Shown piece by piece: positions 1-7,800 of a stretch of DNA of 64,000 nucleotides. Below the pieces are notes generated by a model. The model made no database searches. It saw nothing but the letters and a program-made list of their open reading frames with translations, and had not been told where the DNA came from. Source of the stretch: Rathayibacter sp. VKM Ac-2856 (GTDB lineage: Bacteria; Actinomycetota; Actinomycetes; Actinomycetales; Microbacteriaceae); assembly GCF_013205055.1 (NCBI RefSeq), contig NZ_JABMLF010000001.1:620001-684000 (forward strand). Reading direction: 5' to 3'. Both the position numbers and the translations under genes were made by a program. Numbering within the stretch: position 1 is the stretch's first letter; every line of letters begins with the position of its first letter.

Positions 1-90
1 CGCGTCGCGCAGCCGCGACAAGTCCGGGGCGTGGTCGGTAGCGGAGTCGGTAGCGGAGTCGGGAGCGGAGTCGGGAGTGGAGTCGGTCAT
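1..90 (-). CDS. N-terminus of an unidentified protein, cut by the window edge
   Basis: On the minus strand an ATG at 90 is preceded by a GAGGAG ribosome-binding site and opens a frame that runs off the left edge. The visible 30 residues start MTDSTPDSAPDSATDSATD and end LSRLRDA. Acidic Asp-Ser-Ala-Thr/Pro repeats form the tail. The gene is divergent from the MocA-like gene with 42 bp between the starts. A molybdoenzyme-related product would suit that neighbour, but nothing in the visible part identifies it. Confidence 0.5.
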   Translation of the reverse strand, partial: MTDSTPDSAPDSATDSATDHAPDLSRLRDA

Positions 91-132
91 GGAGGCTCCT
101 CGTCGGCGCCGGGTGTGCGGCACGATGGTCGG

Positions 133-684
133 ATGGACGTGGTGGGGGTGGTGCTCGCCGCCGGTGCCGGACGCCGGGCGGGCGGCCCGAAGGCCCTGCG
201 CCGCGATTTGGTGGGCGTGAGCTGGGTCGAGCGCGCCGTCTCGCGGCTCGAGGCCGTCGGCTGCGCGCGCGTGCTGGTCGTGCTGGGGGCCGGAGCCGAC
301 GAGGCCCGGCAGCGGGTGCCGGAGCGCGCGGCGGTCGCCGTCGCGGAGGACTGGGCCGAGGGCCTGTCCGCCTCCCTGCGCGCGGGTCTCGACGCCGCGA
401 TCGGGGACGCCGCCCTGGTGACGCTCGTCGATCTGCCCGACGAGCCTGCAGCGGTCGGTGAGCGGCTGCTGCGCGAGTCCCCCGCGGATCCGGCGGTGCT
501 CGCCCGCGCGACCTACCGCGGTCGGCCCGGCCATCCGGTGCTCCTCGGCCGCATGCACTGGCGGCCGCTCGCCGCGTCGCTCTCCGGCGACGCGGGGGCC
601 CGCGAGTACCTGGCGCGGCACGGGGTGCTCGAGGTGGAGTGCGGCGACCTCTTCTCGGGCGCCGACCGCGACGGACCGGGCTGA
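133..684 (+). CDS. MocA/MobA-like nucleotidyltransferase
   Basis: The protein of about 183 aa starts MDVVGVVLAAGAGRRAG and continues GPKAL, the nucleotide-binding signature of molybdopterin cytidylyl/guanylyltransferases (LAAGxGxRxGxPKAL). A central TLVDLPD stretch and a late GHPVLLGR motif followed by SGDAGAREYL are also typical of the MocA type, which attaches CMP to molybdopterin for molybdenum hydroxylases such as xanthine dehydrogenase. The frame is open upstream to base 31, but that part is only the DSAT repeat of the opposite gene read backwards, so the ATG at 133 is chosen. The ureide-catabolism genes next door fit a purine-oxidation role; the exact cofactor is inference. Confidence 0.8.
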   Translation: MDVVGVVLAAGAGRRAGGPKALRRDLVGVSWVERAVSRLEAVGCARVLVVLGAGADEARQRVPERAAVAVAEDWAEGLSASLRAGLDAAIGDAALVTLVDLPDEPAAVGERLLRESPADPAVLARATYRGRPGHPVLLGRMHWRPLAASLSGDAGAREYLARHGVLEVECGDLFSGADRDGPG

Positions 685-689
685 CCCGG

Positions 690-1217
690 TCATCCCGCGC
701 CGCCCTCGTCGAGGCCGCTCTGCTCGAGCGCGTCGCGCAGGGCGCGCCAGGCCAGCGTGGCGCAGACCGAGCGCACCGGATTCGCGGCGACCAGCAGCAG
801 GGCCGCCTCGTCGCCGAGCGGCGGTCCGGAGTCGACACCGGGAGTCTCGGCGCGGCCGGGTGTCGCGCCGCGGCCGCTCATCGCGTCGTGCTCCGCCATC
901 GCGGCGAGGAAGGCGGCCGTCCGATCCCGGACAGCGCCCGCGTCGAGCCCGTCGAGCTCGTCGGCCAGCAGCGACGCCGACCCCTGCGACACCTCGCAGC
1001 CGCGCCCGCTCCACCGGATCGCCAGCGCCGTCGCGCTCCCGGAGACGCGGACCTCGATCCGGTCGCCGCAGGTCGGGGTGAGCAGCTCGGCCCGGCCCCG
1101 CACCTCGGCCCGGCCCCGCACCTCGGCCCGGCCCCGCACCTCGGCGGGCGCCGACTCGTCCCGGCCCACCGGGTGGCGCGCGTGCGCCCGGATCAGCTCG
1201 GCCGCCTCGGCGCTCAC
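690..1217 (-). CDS. SufU/NifU-like iron-sulfur scaffold-family protein
   Basis: The 175-aa product carries TPTCGDRIEV, GRGCEVSQGSAS and NPVRSVCATLAW, which match the three conserved cysteine regions of SufU. SufU is a zinc-binding sulfur-transfer partner of SufS. The GTG start overlaps the stop of the upstream RpiR gene (GTGA), so it is the last gene of the ureide operon. Unusual for SufU, residues about 26-43 contain three copies of a six-residue EVRGRA-type repeat. Sitting in a purine-catabolism operon rather than a suf operon suggests a specialised paralogue, perhaps for a molybdenum-iron hydroxylase; that is inference. Confidence 0.7.
   Translation of the reverse strand: MSAEAAELIRAHARHPVGRDESAPAEVRGRAEVRGRAEVRGRAELLTPTCGDRIEVRVSGSATALAIRWSGRGCEVSQGSASLLADELDGLDAGAVRDRTAAFLAAMAEHDAMSGRGATPGRAETPGVDSGPPLGDEAALLLVAANPVRSVCATLAWRALRDALEQSGLDEGGAG
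1091..1144. repeat. 18-bp in-frame tandem repeat inside the SufU-like gene
   Basis: Three perfect copies of CCCGGCCCCGCACCTCGG lie back to back at 1091-1108, 1109-1126 and 1127-1144. The unit length is a multiple of three, so it adds six residues per copy (a charged EVRGRA-like repeat) without breaking the frame. Confidence 0.9.
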
Positions 1218-2098
1218 GGCCGCTCCTCCAGCTCCGCCAGCTCGGCGTAGAGCGTGCTGATGCCCGCGATGCGCTCGCGCGACCCGCGCGGCACCGCGCC
1301 CAGCACACCGGACGCCAGCACGGCGACCGCGCTCATCGCCGCCGCGTAGCTGTCGAACGCCGCCTCGCTGTCGACGGGGCACTCCAGCCACACCGCGCAG
1401 CGATCGGCGAAGCGCCGCGCCTGCGCGTCGGCGAGCAGCACGACGGGCACCCCGCGGGCGGCCAGCACATCGACGACGGCCTCGAAGGACGCGGGCCGCC
1501 GGCGGAAGCCCACCAGCACCACCGCGTCCTCCGCGCCCAGCCCGGCGATCTCCTCGCCGAGCGACTGCCCGGGCTGCGGCGCCACCCGCACTCGGGCGCG
1601 CGCCTGGGCGAGCTGCTGGCGCAGGTGCAGGGCGACGGGGTAGCTGTTGCGCAGGCCGATCACGACGACCTCGCGCGCACCCGAGAGCAGACGCACCGAC
1701 TCCTCGAGCCGCCCGTCGGCGAAGGTGGTCGCGAGCCGGCGGAGATTCGCGTGCTCGCTCTCGAGATGGGCGGCGAGCGCCTCGGCCGGCGCACCGGACG
1801 CGGGCCCGACCGGGACGCCCGAGCTGCGCAGCGCGCGGGCGTGCTCGCGCACCTCCTGCGAGTTCGAGAAGCCCAGCCGGCGGAAGAGCCGCGAGACGGT
1901 GGCCTTCGAGACCCCGCTGTGCTGGGCGAGCTCGGTCGCCGTGTAGACGGCGAGGTCGCCGAGGTGATCGAGGATGAAGTCGGCCGCGCGCTGCTCCTGC
2001 GGCGAGAGCGAGGCGTAGCCCGCGTCGATCCGGTGCCCGATGCTCGGCACCTGGGTCGTGCTGCCGAGCCCGACGACCGGCGCCGCGGCGCCCGTCAC
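1214..2098 (-). CDS. RpiR/MurR-family transcriptional regulator
   Basis: The 294-aa protein has an N-terminal RpiR helix-turn-helix (YTATELAQHSGVSKATVSRL and RRLGF, about residues 53-80) and a C-terminal SIS sugar-isomerase-type sensor domain (REVVVIGLRNSYPVALHLRQ). The GTG start overlaps the amidohydrolase stop (GTGA). Its place between allantoate amidohydrolase and a SufU-like gene suggests a local regulator of ureide use, probably sensing a catabolic intermediate. A GAAA-N6-TTTC palindrome upstream of the operon is a candidate binding site. The ligand is not deducible from sequence. Confidence 0.85.
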   Translation of the reverse strand: MTGAAAPVVGLGSTTQVPSIGHRIDAGYASLSPQEQRAADFILDHLGDLAVYTATELAQHSGVSKATVSRLFRRLGFSNSQEVREHARALRSSGVPVGPASGAPAEALAAHLESEHANLRRLATTFADGRLEESVRLLSGAREVVVIGLRNSYPVALHLRQQLAQARARVRVAPQPGQSLGEEIAGLGAEDAVVLVGFRRRPASFEAVVDVLAARGVPVVLLADAQARRFADRCAVWLECPVDSEAAFDSYAAAMSAVAVLASGVLGAVPRGSRERIAGISTLYAELAELEERP

Positions 2099-3339
2099 AC
2101 GCGGCCCGCCCGCGCCTCGGCGAACGCGTGCACCGCCGCCTCGAAGGCGTCCAGGGCCGTCGCGACGTCGGCCTCCGTGACGTTCTCCTCGGGGTGGTGG
2201 CTGACGCCGCCCTCGCAGCGGACGAAGAGCATCGCGTACTCGGTGAGATCGGCGATCGCCATCGCGTCGTGCCCCGCCTTCGAGAACAGCACCATCGGCT
2301 GCTCGTCGCCGGTGGCGCGGATGCCGGCGCGGACGACGTCCTGCAGCCAGTCCGCGGCGACGACGGCGGGCGCCCCGTGGGTCTCCTCGACGGTCAGCGC
2401 GAGACGGCGGCGGCGAGCGGACTCGGACATCGCGTGCTCGATCTCGCTCCACACCGTGTCGCGCACGTCGTCGAACTCGGCGCGCAGGTCGAGCGAGAAC
2501 TCGACCCGGCCGGGGATCACGTTCACGGCGCCCGGGAACGCCTCGAGGCGGCCGACCGTGGCGATCGCGCCGTGCTCGCGGGCGATGCGCTCCACGGCCA
2601 GCACCGCCTCGGCCGCTCCGGTCAGGGCGTCGCGGCGGCGGTCGAAGGGCACACCGCCCGCGTGGCCGGCCTTGCCGGTGAGGGTCAGCGCGAAGCGGCG
2701 GGCGCCCGCGATGGAGGAGACCACGCCCAGCGCGCGGTCCGCCTCCTCGAGGTACGGGCCCTGCTCGATGTGCGTCTCGAGGTAGGCGAGCACGTCGCCC
2801 GCGTCGCGCGCCGCGGTGGAGATGCGCGAGGGGTCGAGGCCGAACTCGTGGAACGCCTCGACCAGCGTGACGCCGTCGGCGTCCTCCAGCTCCCACCAGT
2901 GCTCGTCCCAGGTGCCGGCGACGGCGCGGGAACCCAGCAGCGCGGTGCCGAAGCGGGTGCCCTCCTCGTCGCCGAAGGCCACGACCTCGACCGCGAACGG
3001 CAGGCGGGTCCCGGCCGCGTTCAGCCGCGAGACGACGGCGATCGCGAGCATGACGCCGAGGATCCCGTCGTAGCGCCCCGCGTCGGGCACCGTGTCCAGG
3101 TGCGAGCCGAGCAGCAGCGCGGGCAGCCCGGGCGTCGCGCCCTCGTAGCGGCCGCACTGGTTGCCGGCAGCGTCCTGCCAGGTGCGCATGCCGGCGTCCT
3201 CCATCCAGCGCGCCGCCATCGCGTTGACGCGGGCGTGCTCCGGGGAGAGGTAGACGCGCTCGATCGCGCCGCGGGTGCACGAGACCGCCGCGAGCTCGTC
3301 GCAGCGCGCCATGATCGCCGCGGCGTCGACGACGCTCAC
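2095..3339 (-). CDS. allC: Allantoate amidohydrolase / M20 hydantoinase-carbamoylase family
   Basis: The 414-aa protein has the M20 zinc-peptidase layout. LLLGSHLDTVPDAGRYDGILG supplies the first metal ligands, GDEEGTRFG the bridging/catalytic acids, and THIEQGP the next histidine; a C-terminal VSHHPEE motif closes the site. SIAGARRF and GKAGHAGGVP are typical of the allantoate amidohydrolase/N-carbamoyl-L-amino-acid hydrolase branch. Allantoate amidohydrolase turns allantoate into ureidoglycine, the substrate of the PucG-type aminotransferase encoded directly upstream. The GTG start overlaps the pucG stop (GTGA). N-carbamoylase or beta-ureidopropionase activity is the main alternative. Confidence 0.82.
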   Translation of the reverse strand: MSVVDAAAIMARCDELAAVSCTRGAIERVYLSPEHARVNAMAARWMEDAGMRTWQDAAGNQCGRYEGATPGLPALLLGSHLDTVPDAGRYDGILGVMLAIAVVSRLNAAGTRLPFAVEVVAFGDEEGTRFGTALLGSRAVAGTWDEHWWELEDADGVTLVEAFHEFGLDPSRISTAARDAGDVLAYLETHIEQGPYLEEADRALGVVSSIAGARRFALTLTGKAGHAGGVPFDRRRDALTGAAEAVLAVERIAREHGAIATVGRLEAFPGAVNVIPGRVEFSLDLRAEFDDVRDTVWSEIEHAMSESARRRRLALTVEETHGAPAVVAADWLQDVVRAGIRATGDEQPMVLFSKAGHDAMAIADLTEYAMLFVRCEGGVSHHPEENVTEADVATALDAFEAAVHAFAEARAGRV

Positions 3340-4601
3340 GCCGCGCCTCCCGAGGCGGAGTCGTAGACGCCGTACGCGCCGGCGACGCCGCCGCCCGGGG
3401 CGACCGCGGCGCCCGCGCGCCGCAGGACCGCCTCCAGAGCGGCGAGGGTCGTCAGCACCGTGTCCTGGCGCGCGTTGTAGCCCATCGTCCCGATCCGCCA
3501 GACCTTGCCGTGCAGCGGGCCGAAGGACGTGCCGATCTCGATGCCGAAGTCCTCCAGCATCGCGCCGCGCACCGCGTCGCCGTTCACGCCGTCCGGGATG
3601 TGCACCGCGACGACGTTGTTCATCTTGTGCGCGAGGTCGCCGAAGACGCGGAGGCCCAGCCCCTGCACGCCCGCCAGCATCGCCGCGCCGTGCAGCTCGT
3701 GGCGCGCGATCGTGGCGTCCAGGCCCTCCTCCACGATCAGCCGGGCGCACTCCCGCGCGCCGTAGAGCATCGTCGTGGCCTCGGTGTGGTGGTTGAGCCG
3801 GCGCGGGCCCCAGTAGTCGAAGACCATGCCGAGGTCGAAGTAGTTGGAGCGGACCGGGTGCGCGCTGACCGCGTCGCCCTCGTCACGGATCCCGGCCTCG
3901 ATGCTCTTGCGCGCCTCGATCACGGCGACGGCGCGCTCCGAGAAGGTGACGGGCGCCGAGCCGGACGGCCCGCCGAGGCACTTCTGCAGCCCCGCGGAGA
4001 CCGCGTCGAGCCCGAGCTCGTCGGCGCCGAAGGCGTTTCCCGCGAGCGACGCGGTGACGTCGGTGTAGAACAGCACGCCGTGCTTCTCGCAGACCGCGCC
4101 GAGCTCCTCGAGCGGCTGCGCCATCGTCGTCGACGTGTCGCCGTGCACCACCGCGAGCACCTTCGGGCGCACGCGCTCGATCGCCTCGACGATCGCCGAG
4201 ACGGGGAAGACCTGCCCCCACTCCGCCTCGATCACGTGCACCTCGGCGCCGCAGCGCTGGGCGATCTCGCGGAGGAGGTGGCCGAAGCGGCCGAAGACGG
4301 GCACCAGCACCCGGTCGCCCGGCTCGAGCATCGACACGAGCGCGGCCTCGATGCCGGCGCGGCTGGTGCCGTCGACGAGCATCGTCTTCTCGTTCGAGGT
4401 GGCGAAGACGCGGCGGTAGAGCTCCTGCGTCTCGTTCATCATCAAGGTCATGAACGGGTCGTACTGGCCGACCAGCTGCGCGGACATCGCGCGGAGGACC
4501 CGCGGATCGGCGTTGATCGGGCCGGGACCCATCAGCAGCCGGGGCGGCGGATCGATGGGGAGGAACGTCGAGATCTCGGGCGCGGTCGGAATGGGAGCCA
4601 C
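3336..4601 (-). CDS. pucG: PucG-like ureidoglycine/alanine-glyoxylate aminotransferase
   Basis: This is a class V PLP aminotransferase of about 421 aa. The N-terminal LLMGPGPINADPRVLRAMS and GQYDPF, the substrate-site VDGTSRAGIEAAL, and the PLP-lysine region SAGLQKCLGGPSGSAPV match (S)-ureidoglycine-glyoxylate aminotransferase. The late MGYNARQDTVLTTLAALE is also conserved in the family. It would move the amino group of ureidoglycine to glyoxylate, giving glycine and oxalurate. The frame stays open to 4724; a GTG at 4601 gives a family-like 24-residue lead before MGPGP. The true start is uncertain because no strong Shine-Dalgarno is present. Confidence 0.82.
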   Translation of the reverse strand: MAPIPTAPEISTFLPIDPPPRLLMGPGPINADPRVLRAMSAQLVGQYDPFMTLMMNETQELYRRVFATSNEKTMLVDGTSRAGIEAALVSMLEPGDRVLVPVFGRFGHLLREIAQRCGAEVHVIEAEWGQVFPVSAIVEAIERVRPKVLAVVHGDTSTTMAQPLEELGAVCEKHGVLFYTDVTASLAGNAFGADELGLDAVSAGLQKCLGGPSGSAPVTFSERAVAVIEARKSIEAGIRDEGDAVSAHPVRSNYFDLGMVFDYWGPRRLNHHTEATTMLYGARECARLIVEEGLDATIARHELHGAAMLAGVQGLGLRVFGDLAHKMNNVVAVHIPDGVNGDAVRGAMLEDFGIEIGTSFGPLHGKVWRIGTMGYNARQDTVLTTLAALEAVLRRAGAAVAPGGGVAGAYGVYDSASGGAA

Positions 4602-4623
4602 CTTCTTCGCAGTCGGACGAGCA

Positions 4624-4678
4624 GAAAAACCTGTTTCAGTCGAGGATCCTATGCAACAGACGTTTCGTCCACGTTTCG
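4624..4678. promoter_or_regulatory. Candidate promoter/operator region of the ureide operon
   Basis: On the minus strand TAGGAT (4651-4646) resembles a -10 box for pucG. Just downstream lies the palindrome GAAAAACCTGTTTC (4624-4637, GAAA-N6-TTTC), a layout seen for RpiR-family operators. Upstream are two direct copies of ACGTTTCG (4660-4667 and 4671-4678), 11 bp apart, about one helical turn. The operon encodes an RpiR regulator. The binding assignment is inference. Confidence 0.45.
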
Positions 4679-4775
4679 GCGCGCGGCGTTCTCGATGCGG
4701 CACTCCGTGACTCCTCGCCAGCATGACCGAGCGCCCGCCCGAGCTTCACGCACGGGTCGCACCCTCACCCATGCT

Positions 4776-4810
4776 GGTCGAGTAGCCCGCACAGCGGGCG
4801 TATCGAGACC
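4776..4810. repeat. Intergenic imperfect palindrome, terminator-like
   Basis: GGTCGAGTAGCCCGC faces GCGGGCGTATCGAGACC across an ACA loop. The inner GCCCGC/GCGGGC stem is perfect. It lies 23 bp beyond the amidase stop (minus strand) and before pucG. Similar TCGAGTAGC...GTATCGA palindromes are, from memory, common between genes in Microbacteriaceae. No T-tract follows. Confidence 0.55.
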
Positions 4811-4832
4811 CACGCTGCTCGGCTCTCGCCGC

Positions 4833-6392
4833 CTACGCCTCCCCCAGCACCCCCGCCGCCCGCTCCAGCAGCCCCAGATCGGCCCCCCGCGGCCCCACGA
4901 GGCACAGCCCCACCGGCCGCCCGTCGACACTCAGCCGCGGCACCGAGAGCGCCGGGTACCCGCCGATCCCCGCGATGCAGGTCAATCCCAGCGTCGCCGT
5001 CCGCGCCGCATCGATGACCCCCGCGGACGCGTCGAGCGCCGGCGCCACCGACGACGCCGACGGCAGCAGCAGCACCCGCCCCGCCAGCGCCGCATCGAGC
5101 GCCGCGCGGAACCCCGCGACGGCCTCCCGCGCCACCGCCTCGGCCGCCGCGTCGATCCGCGACGCCGCATCGAACCGGCTCTGCACGTCCGGCGCCAGCA
5201 CGCCCGGGTGCGCCGCGACCCAGTCGCCGTCCGACGCCCACGCCTCCGCCGCCTGCACCGTGCGGAACGCCTCGAACATCTCCTGCAGCGGCGGCAGCAC
5301 GACCCGCTCCGCCCCGAGCCCCTCGACCACCGCCGAGAACGCCGCCGCGACCGGAGCGTCGACCCGCTCGATCAGCGCGTCGGCCACGACGAACCCGCCC
5401 GCCGGCACCTCGGCGAGCCCGGCCAGCGCGACGCCCGCCACCCGCCGCAGCGTCGCGAGGTCGCGGGTCAGCCAGCCGACCGTGTCGAAGCTCGGCGCGA
5501 GCGGCAGCAGCCCCGCCACCGGCACGGCGCCGTGCGTCGTCCGCAGTCCCCACAGCCCCTGATAGGAGGCCGGCACGCGGATCGACCCCGCGGTGTCCGT
5601 GGCCAGCCCGATCGACGCCTGGCCGAGCGAGACCGCCGTGGCGGGTCCGCTCGAGGAGCCGCCCGGGATCGCGCCCGGGACCGCGGGGTTCGGCGGCGTC
5701 CCGTAGCCGGAGTTCCGCCCCGCGATGCTGTACGCGAACTCATCCGTCTGCGCGATCCCGCGCACCGCGGCTCCCGCGGCCAGCAGCATCGCGACGGCGG
5801 GCGCAGTGGTCCGTTCGATCTCCGCCTCCGCCAGCCGCGCCGGCAGCCCGGCGCCGATCCGCTGCCCCTCGATCGCGAAGAGGTCCTTCACCGCCACGTC
5901 TAGCCCGTCGAGGGGCCCCGGCGCCGAGGCGGGCACGAGCGGCGCCCCGACAGCCCGCCACACCCGCGGGTCGAGTGCCGGAGCGGGCGCCTGCACCTGC
6001 GCCGCGCGCACCCGCCAGACGCCGCCCTCGCGCGTCCACAGCTGCGTGACCAGGCCGCGCCCGCCGCGTGCCGGCGCGTTCACCGTCACCACCAGTGCGT
6101 CGTCCGCCCCGAGAGCTCGCACGTGCAGCTCGGCGATCGCCCGCGCCGGCGTCCCGCCGCGCCGCCCGCGGAACCCCGTGATCGCCTCGTGCCCGACCAG
6201 GAGCCCCGAGGCGTCGCCGCGCAGCGTCGTCGGCGACCGGACGAACGCGTCCGCGAGCGCCGGCACGTCGTCGGCCGACAGCGCGGCTTCGTAGGCCAGC
6301 ACCGCGTCGACGAGCCCGTCGGGCAGCGCGCCCTCCAGCGTCGTGACCCGCGGATCGGCACCGAGCGGACCGACGTCAACCGGATCACGCAT
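4833..6392 (-). CDS. AtzH-like domain fused to amidase-signature hydrolase
   Basis: The 519-aa protein joins two parts. Residues about 20-130 form a SnoaL-like AtzH/DUF3225 domain (EAALSADDVPALADAFVRSP, then VTQLWTREGGVWRV). The rest is an amidase-signature enzyme whose Ser-cisSer-Lys triad is visible in LDVAVKDLFAIEG, IPGGSSSGPATAVS and ATDTAGSIRVPAS. The family hydrolyses amides such as allophanate or biuret-type substrates. It starts 8 bp inside the 3' end of the formamidase gene, so the two are co-translated. A role in releasing ammonia from ureide breakdown is inference; oxamate or allophanate are possible substrates. Confidence 0.82.
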   Translation of the reverse strand: MRDPVDVGPLGADPRVTTLEGALPDGLVDAVLAYEAALSADDVPALADAFVRSPTTLRGDASGLLVGHEAITGFRGRRGGTPARAIAELHVRALGADDALVVTVNAPARGGRGLVTQLWTREGGVWRVRAAQVQAPAPALDPRVWRAVGAPLVPASAPGPLDGLDVAVKDLFAIEGQRIGAGLPARLAEAEIERTTAPAVAMLLAAGAAVRGIAQTDEFAYSIAGRNSGYGTPPNPAVPGAIPGGSSSGPATAVSLGQASIGLATDTAGSIRVPASYQGLWGLRTTHGAVPVAGLLPLAPSFDTVGWLTRDLATLRRVAGVALAGLAEVPAGGFVVADALIERVDAPVAAAFSAVVEGLGAERVVLPPLQEMFEAFRTVQAAEAWASDGDWVAAHPGVLAPDVQSRFDAASRIDAAAEAVAREAVAGFRAALDAALAGRVLLLPSASSVAPALDASAGVIDAARTATLGLTCIAGIGGYPALSVPRLSVDGRPVGLCLVGPRGADLGLLERAAGVLGEA

Positions 6393-7578
6393 CGAAGTCC
6401 GCCGTCCGCACGCGGGCGTGCACGCCCTTCACCAGGTCGACGACCTGCGAGATGTTGAAGTCCGTCGCGGCGCTGAGGTACGCGTAGGCGAGGCTGGCGT
6501 CCATCCCGTACCGCGCCTGCAGCAGCGCGATCGCCGCGCGCACGCAGTTCTGCACGGCGACGTCGAGGTCCTCGTCCATCCCGGTCGGCACGAGGAAGTC
6601 GGCCGTCTCGCCGAGCGGCCCGGCGATCTCGCCGAACGCCTCGAGCGCCTCTGCCCGCGGCACCACCTCGAAGCGCACCCGCACCCGCAGGCTCGCCTCC
6701 ATCGCCGTCAGCGCGACCTCCCCGTCGCCCTGCGCGAAGTGCGGATCGCCGACGTACGCGAGCGCGCCCGGCACCTGCACCGGCAGGTACACGCTCGTCC
6801 CCGCCGTCAGCAGCGAGATGTCGATGTTGCCGCCGTGCGCTCCCGGAGGCACCGAGTGCGGCCGCTCGTCGCCCGCCACCGCCACGCCCATGATCCCGAG
6901 GAACGGGTGCAGCTCGAACCGCGCCGTCCGCTCCCCGCCGGGCGTCAGCGGCAGCACGCCGCGGCGCACCCCGTCCTCGCCCTCCTCGACGCGGGCGAAC
7001 GCGCTGAACGGACCCGCGGCCAGCGGGTACTCCCCCGGCAGGGCGCCGCGCCCGTGCCGGTTCGAGATCACGCCGTACGGCACCCGCGGCTCGGCCTCGA
7101 GCAGCGTCATGCGGAGCAGGTCGCCCGGCTGCGCACCGCGGACCGCGATCGGCCCGGTGACGACGTGGGGCCCATCGACCGCGGTGTCGCGGAACGGCCC
7201 GGCCGCCGCGAGCTCGACCGCGTCGCGCAGCACGCCCTCGGGAGCGACGCCGTGCGCGCCGAAGAACGCCGCGGGATCGCGGCCCTGGTCCTCCAGGACC
7301 CCCTCGTGACTGAGCGTGTCGATGACGACCTCGGCCCCGGAGTCGACGGTGAGCACCGCGCGGTCGCTCGCGCAGGGCAGCCGCCCCCACAGCACCGACC
7401 CGGGCCCCGCCGGCAGGTACTCGACCCCTGCGGGGAGTCCCTCACCGGGCTGGACCGCCCACACCGCCCGCCGCACGGCCTCCGGCGTCTCCGCCTCGGT
7501 CACGTCCGCCTCGGTCACGTCCGCCTCGGTCACGTCCGCCTCGGTCACGTCCGCCTCGCTCACGTCCGCCTCGCTCAT
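6385..7578 (-). CDS. Acetamidase/formamidase family protein
   Basis: The 397-aa protein matches the FmdA/AmdA family: SVLWGRLPC, VTGPIAVRGAQPGDLL, GVAVAGDERPHSVPPGAHGG with NIDISLL, and YVGDPHFAQGDGEVALTAME. These enzymes hydrolyse formamide or short amides to the acid and ammonia. The ATG at 7578 follows a GGGGAGG site. The first 30 residues are an odd run of ADVTE/ADVSE pentapeptides coded by a 15-bp repeat. The amidase gene overlaps its 3' end. It probably works with the ureide genes in ammonia release. Confidence 0.85.
   Translation of the reverse strand: MSEADVSEADVTEADVTEADVTEADVTEAETPEAVRRAVWAVQPGEGLPAGVEYLPAGPGSVLWGRLPCASDRAVLTVDSGAEVVIDTLSHEGVLEDQGRDPAAFFGAHGVAPEGVLRDAVELAAAGPFRDTAVDGPHVVTGPIAVRGAQPGDLLRMTLLEAEPRVPYGVISNRHGRGALPGEYPLAAGPFSAFARVEEGEDGVRRGVLPLTPGGERTARFELHPFLGIMGVAVAGDERPHSVPPGAHGGNIDISLLTAGTSVYLPVQVPGALAYVGDPHFAQGDGEVALTAMEASLRVRVRFEVVPRAEALEAFGEIAGPLGETADFLVPTGMDEDLDVAVQNCVRAAIALLQARYGMDASLAYAYLSAATDFNISQVVDLVKGVHARVRTADFDA
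7501..7575. repeat. 15-bp in-frame tandem repeat at the formamidase N-terminus
   Basis: Five consecutive copies of CACGTCCGCCTCGGT (the last two end GCT instead of GGT) encode five-residue ADVTE/ADVSE units right after the start codon. They make an acidic, probably disordered tail. Confidence 0.9.
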
Positions 7579-7704
7579 CTCCGCCGCCTCCCCGCGCGGG
7601 TCCGCCCCGCGCACCGTCCGACAGTAACGGCGCCGTGTTGCGCCCTCGTGTCGCAGCACACGGCCGCATCCATGGCAGGATCGGCGGCGCACCCGCCCCG
7701 ACCT

Positions 7705-7767
7705 CCGCGAGATGCCACTTGTGCTCGCGACACGCCGGTGGCGGCGCCCACAAGTGGCATCTCGCGG
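7705..7767. repeat. Dispersed hairpin element, copy 1
   Basis: CCGCGAGATGCCACTTGTG at 7705-7723 is perfectly complementary to 7749-7767, with a 25-nt loop. The same 19-bp arms and same loop length occur at 27573-27635, and the loops share CGCGACACGCCG. This copy sits between two divergent genes, so it is not a simple terminator. Confidence 0.9.
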
Positions 7768-7800
7768 CCCCCGCCCACCCCCTCCGACGACAGGACCCCC

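Noticed and set aside
31-132. N-terminal GSGVGSGVG extension of the MocA-like protein
   Set aside because: It is the reverse reading of the DSAT repeat at the start of the opposite gene, which has its own ribosome-binding site; the nucleotidyltransferase fold begins at 133.
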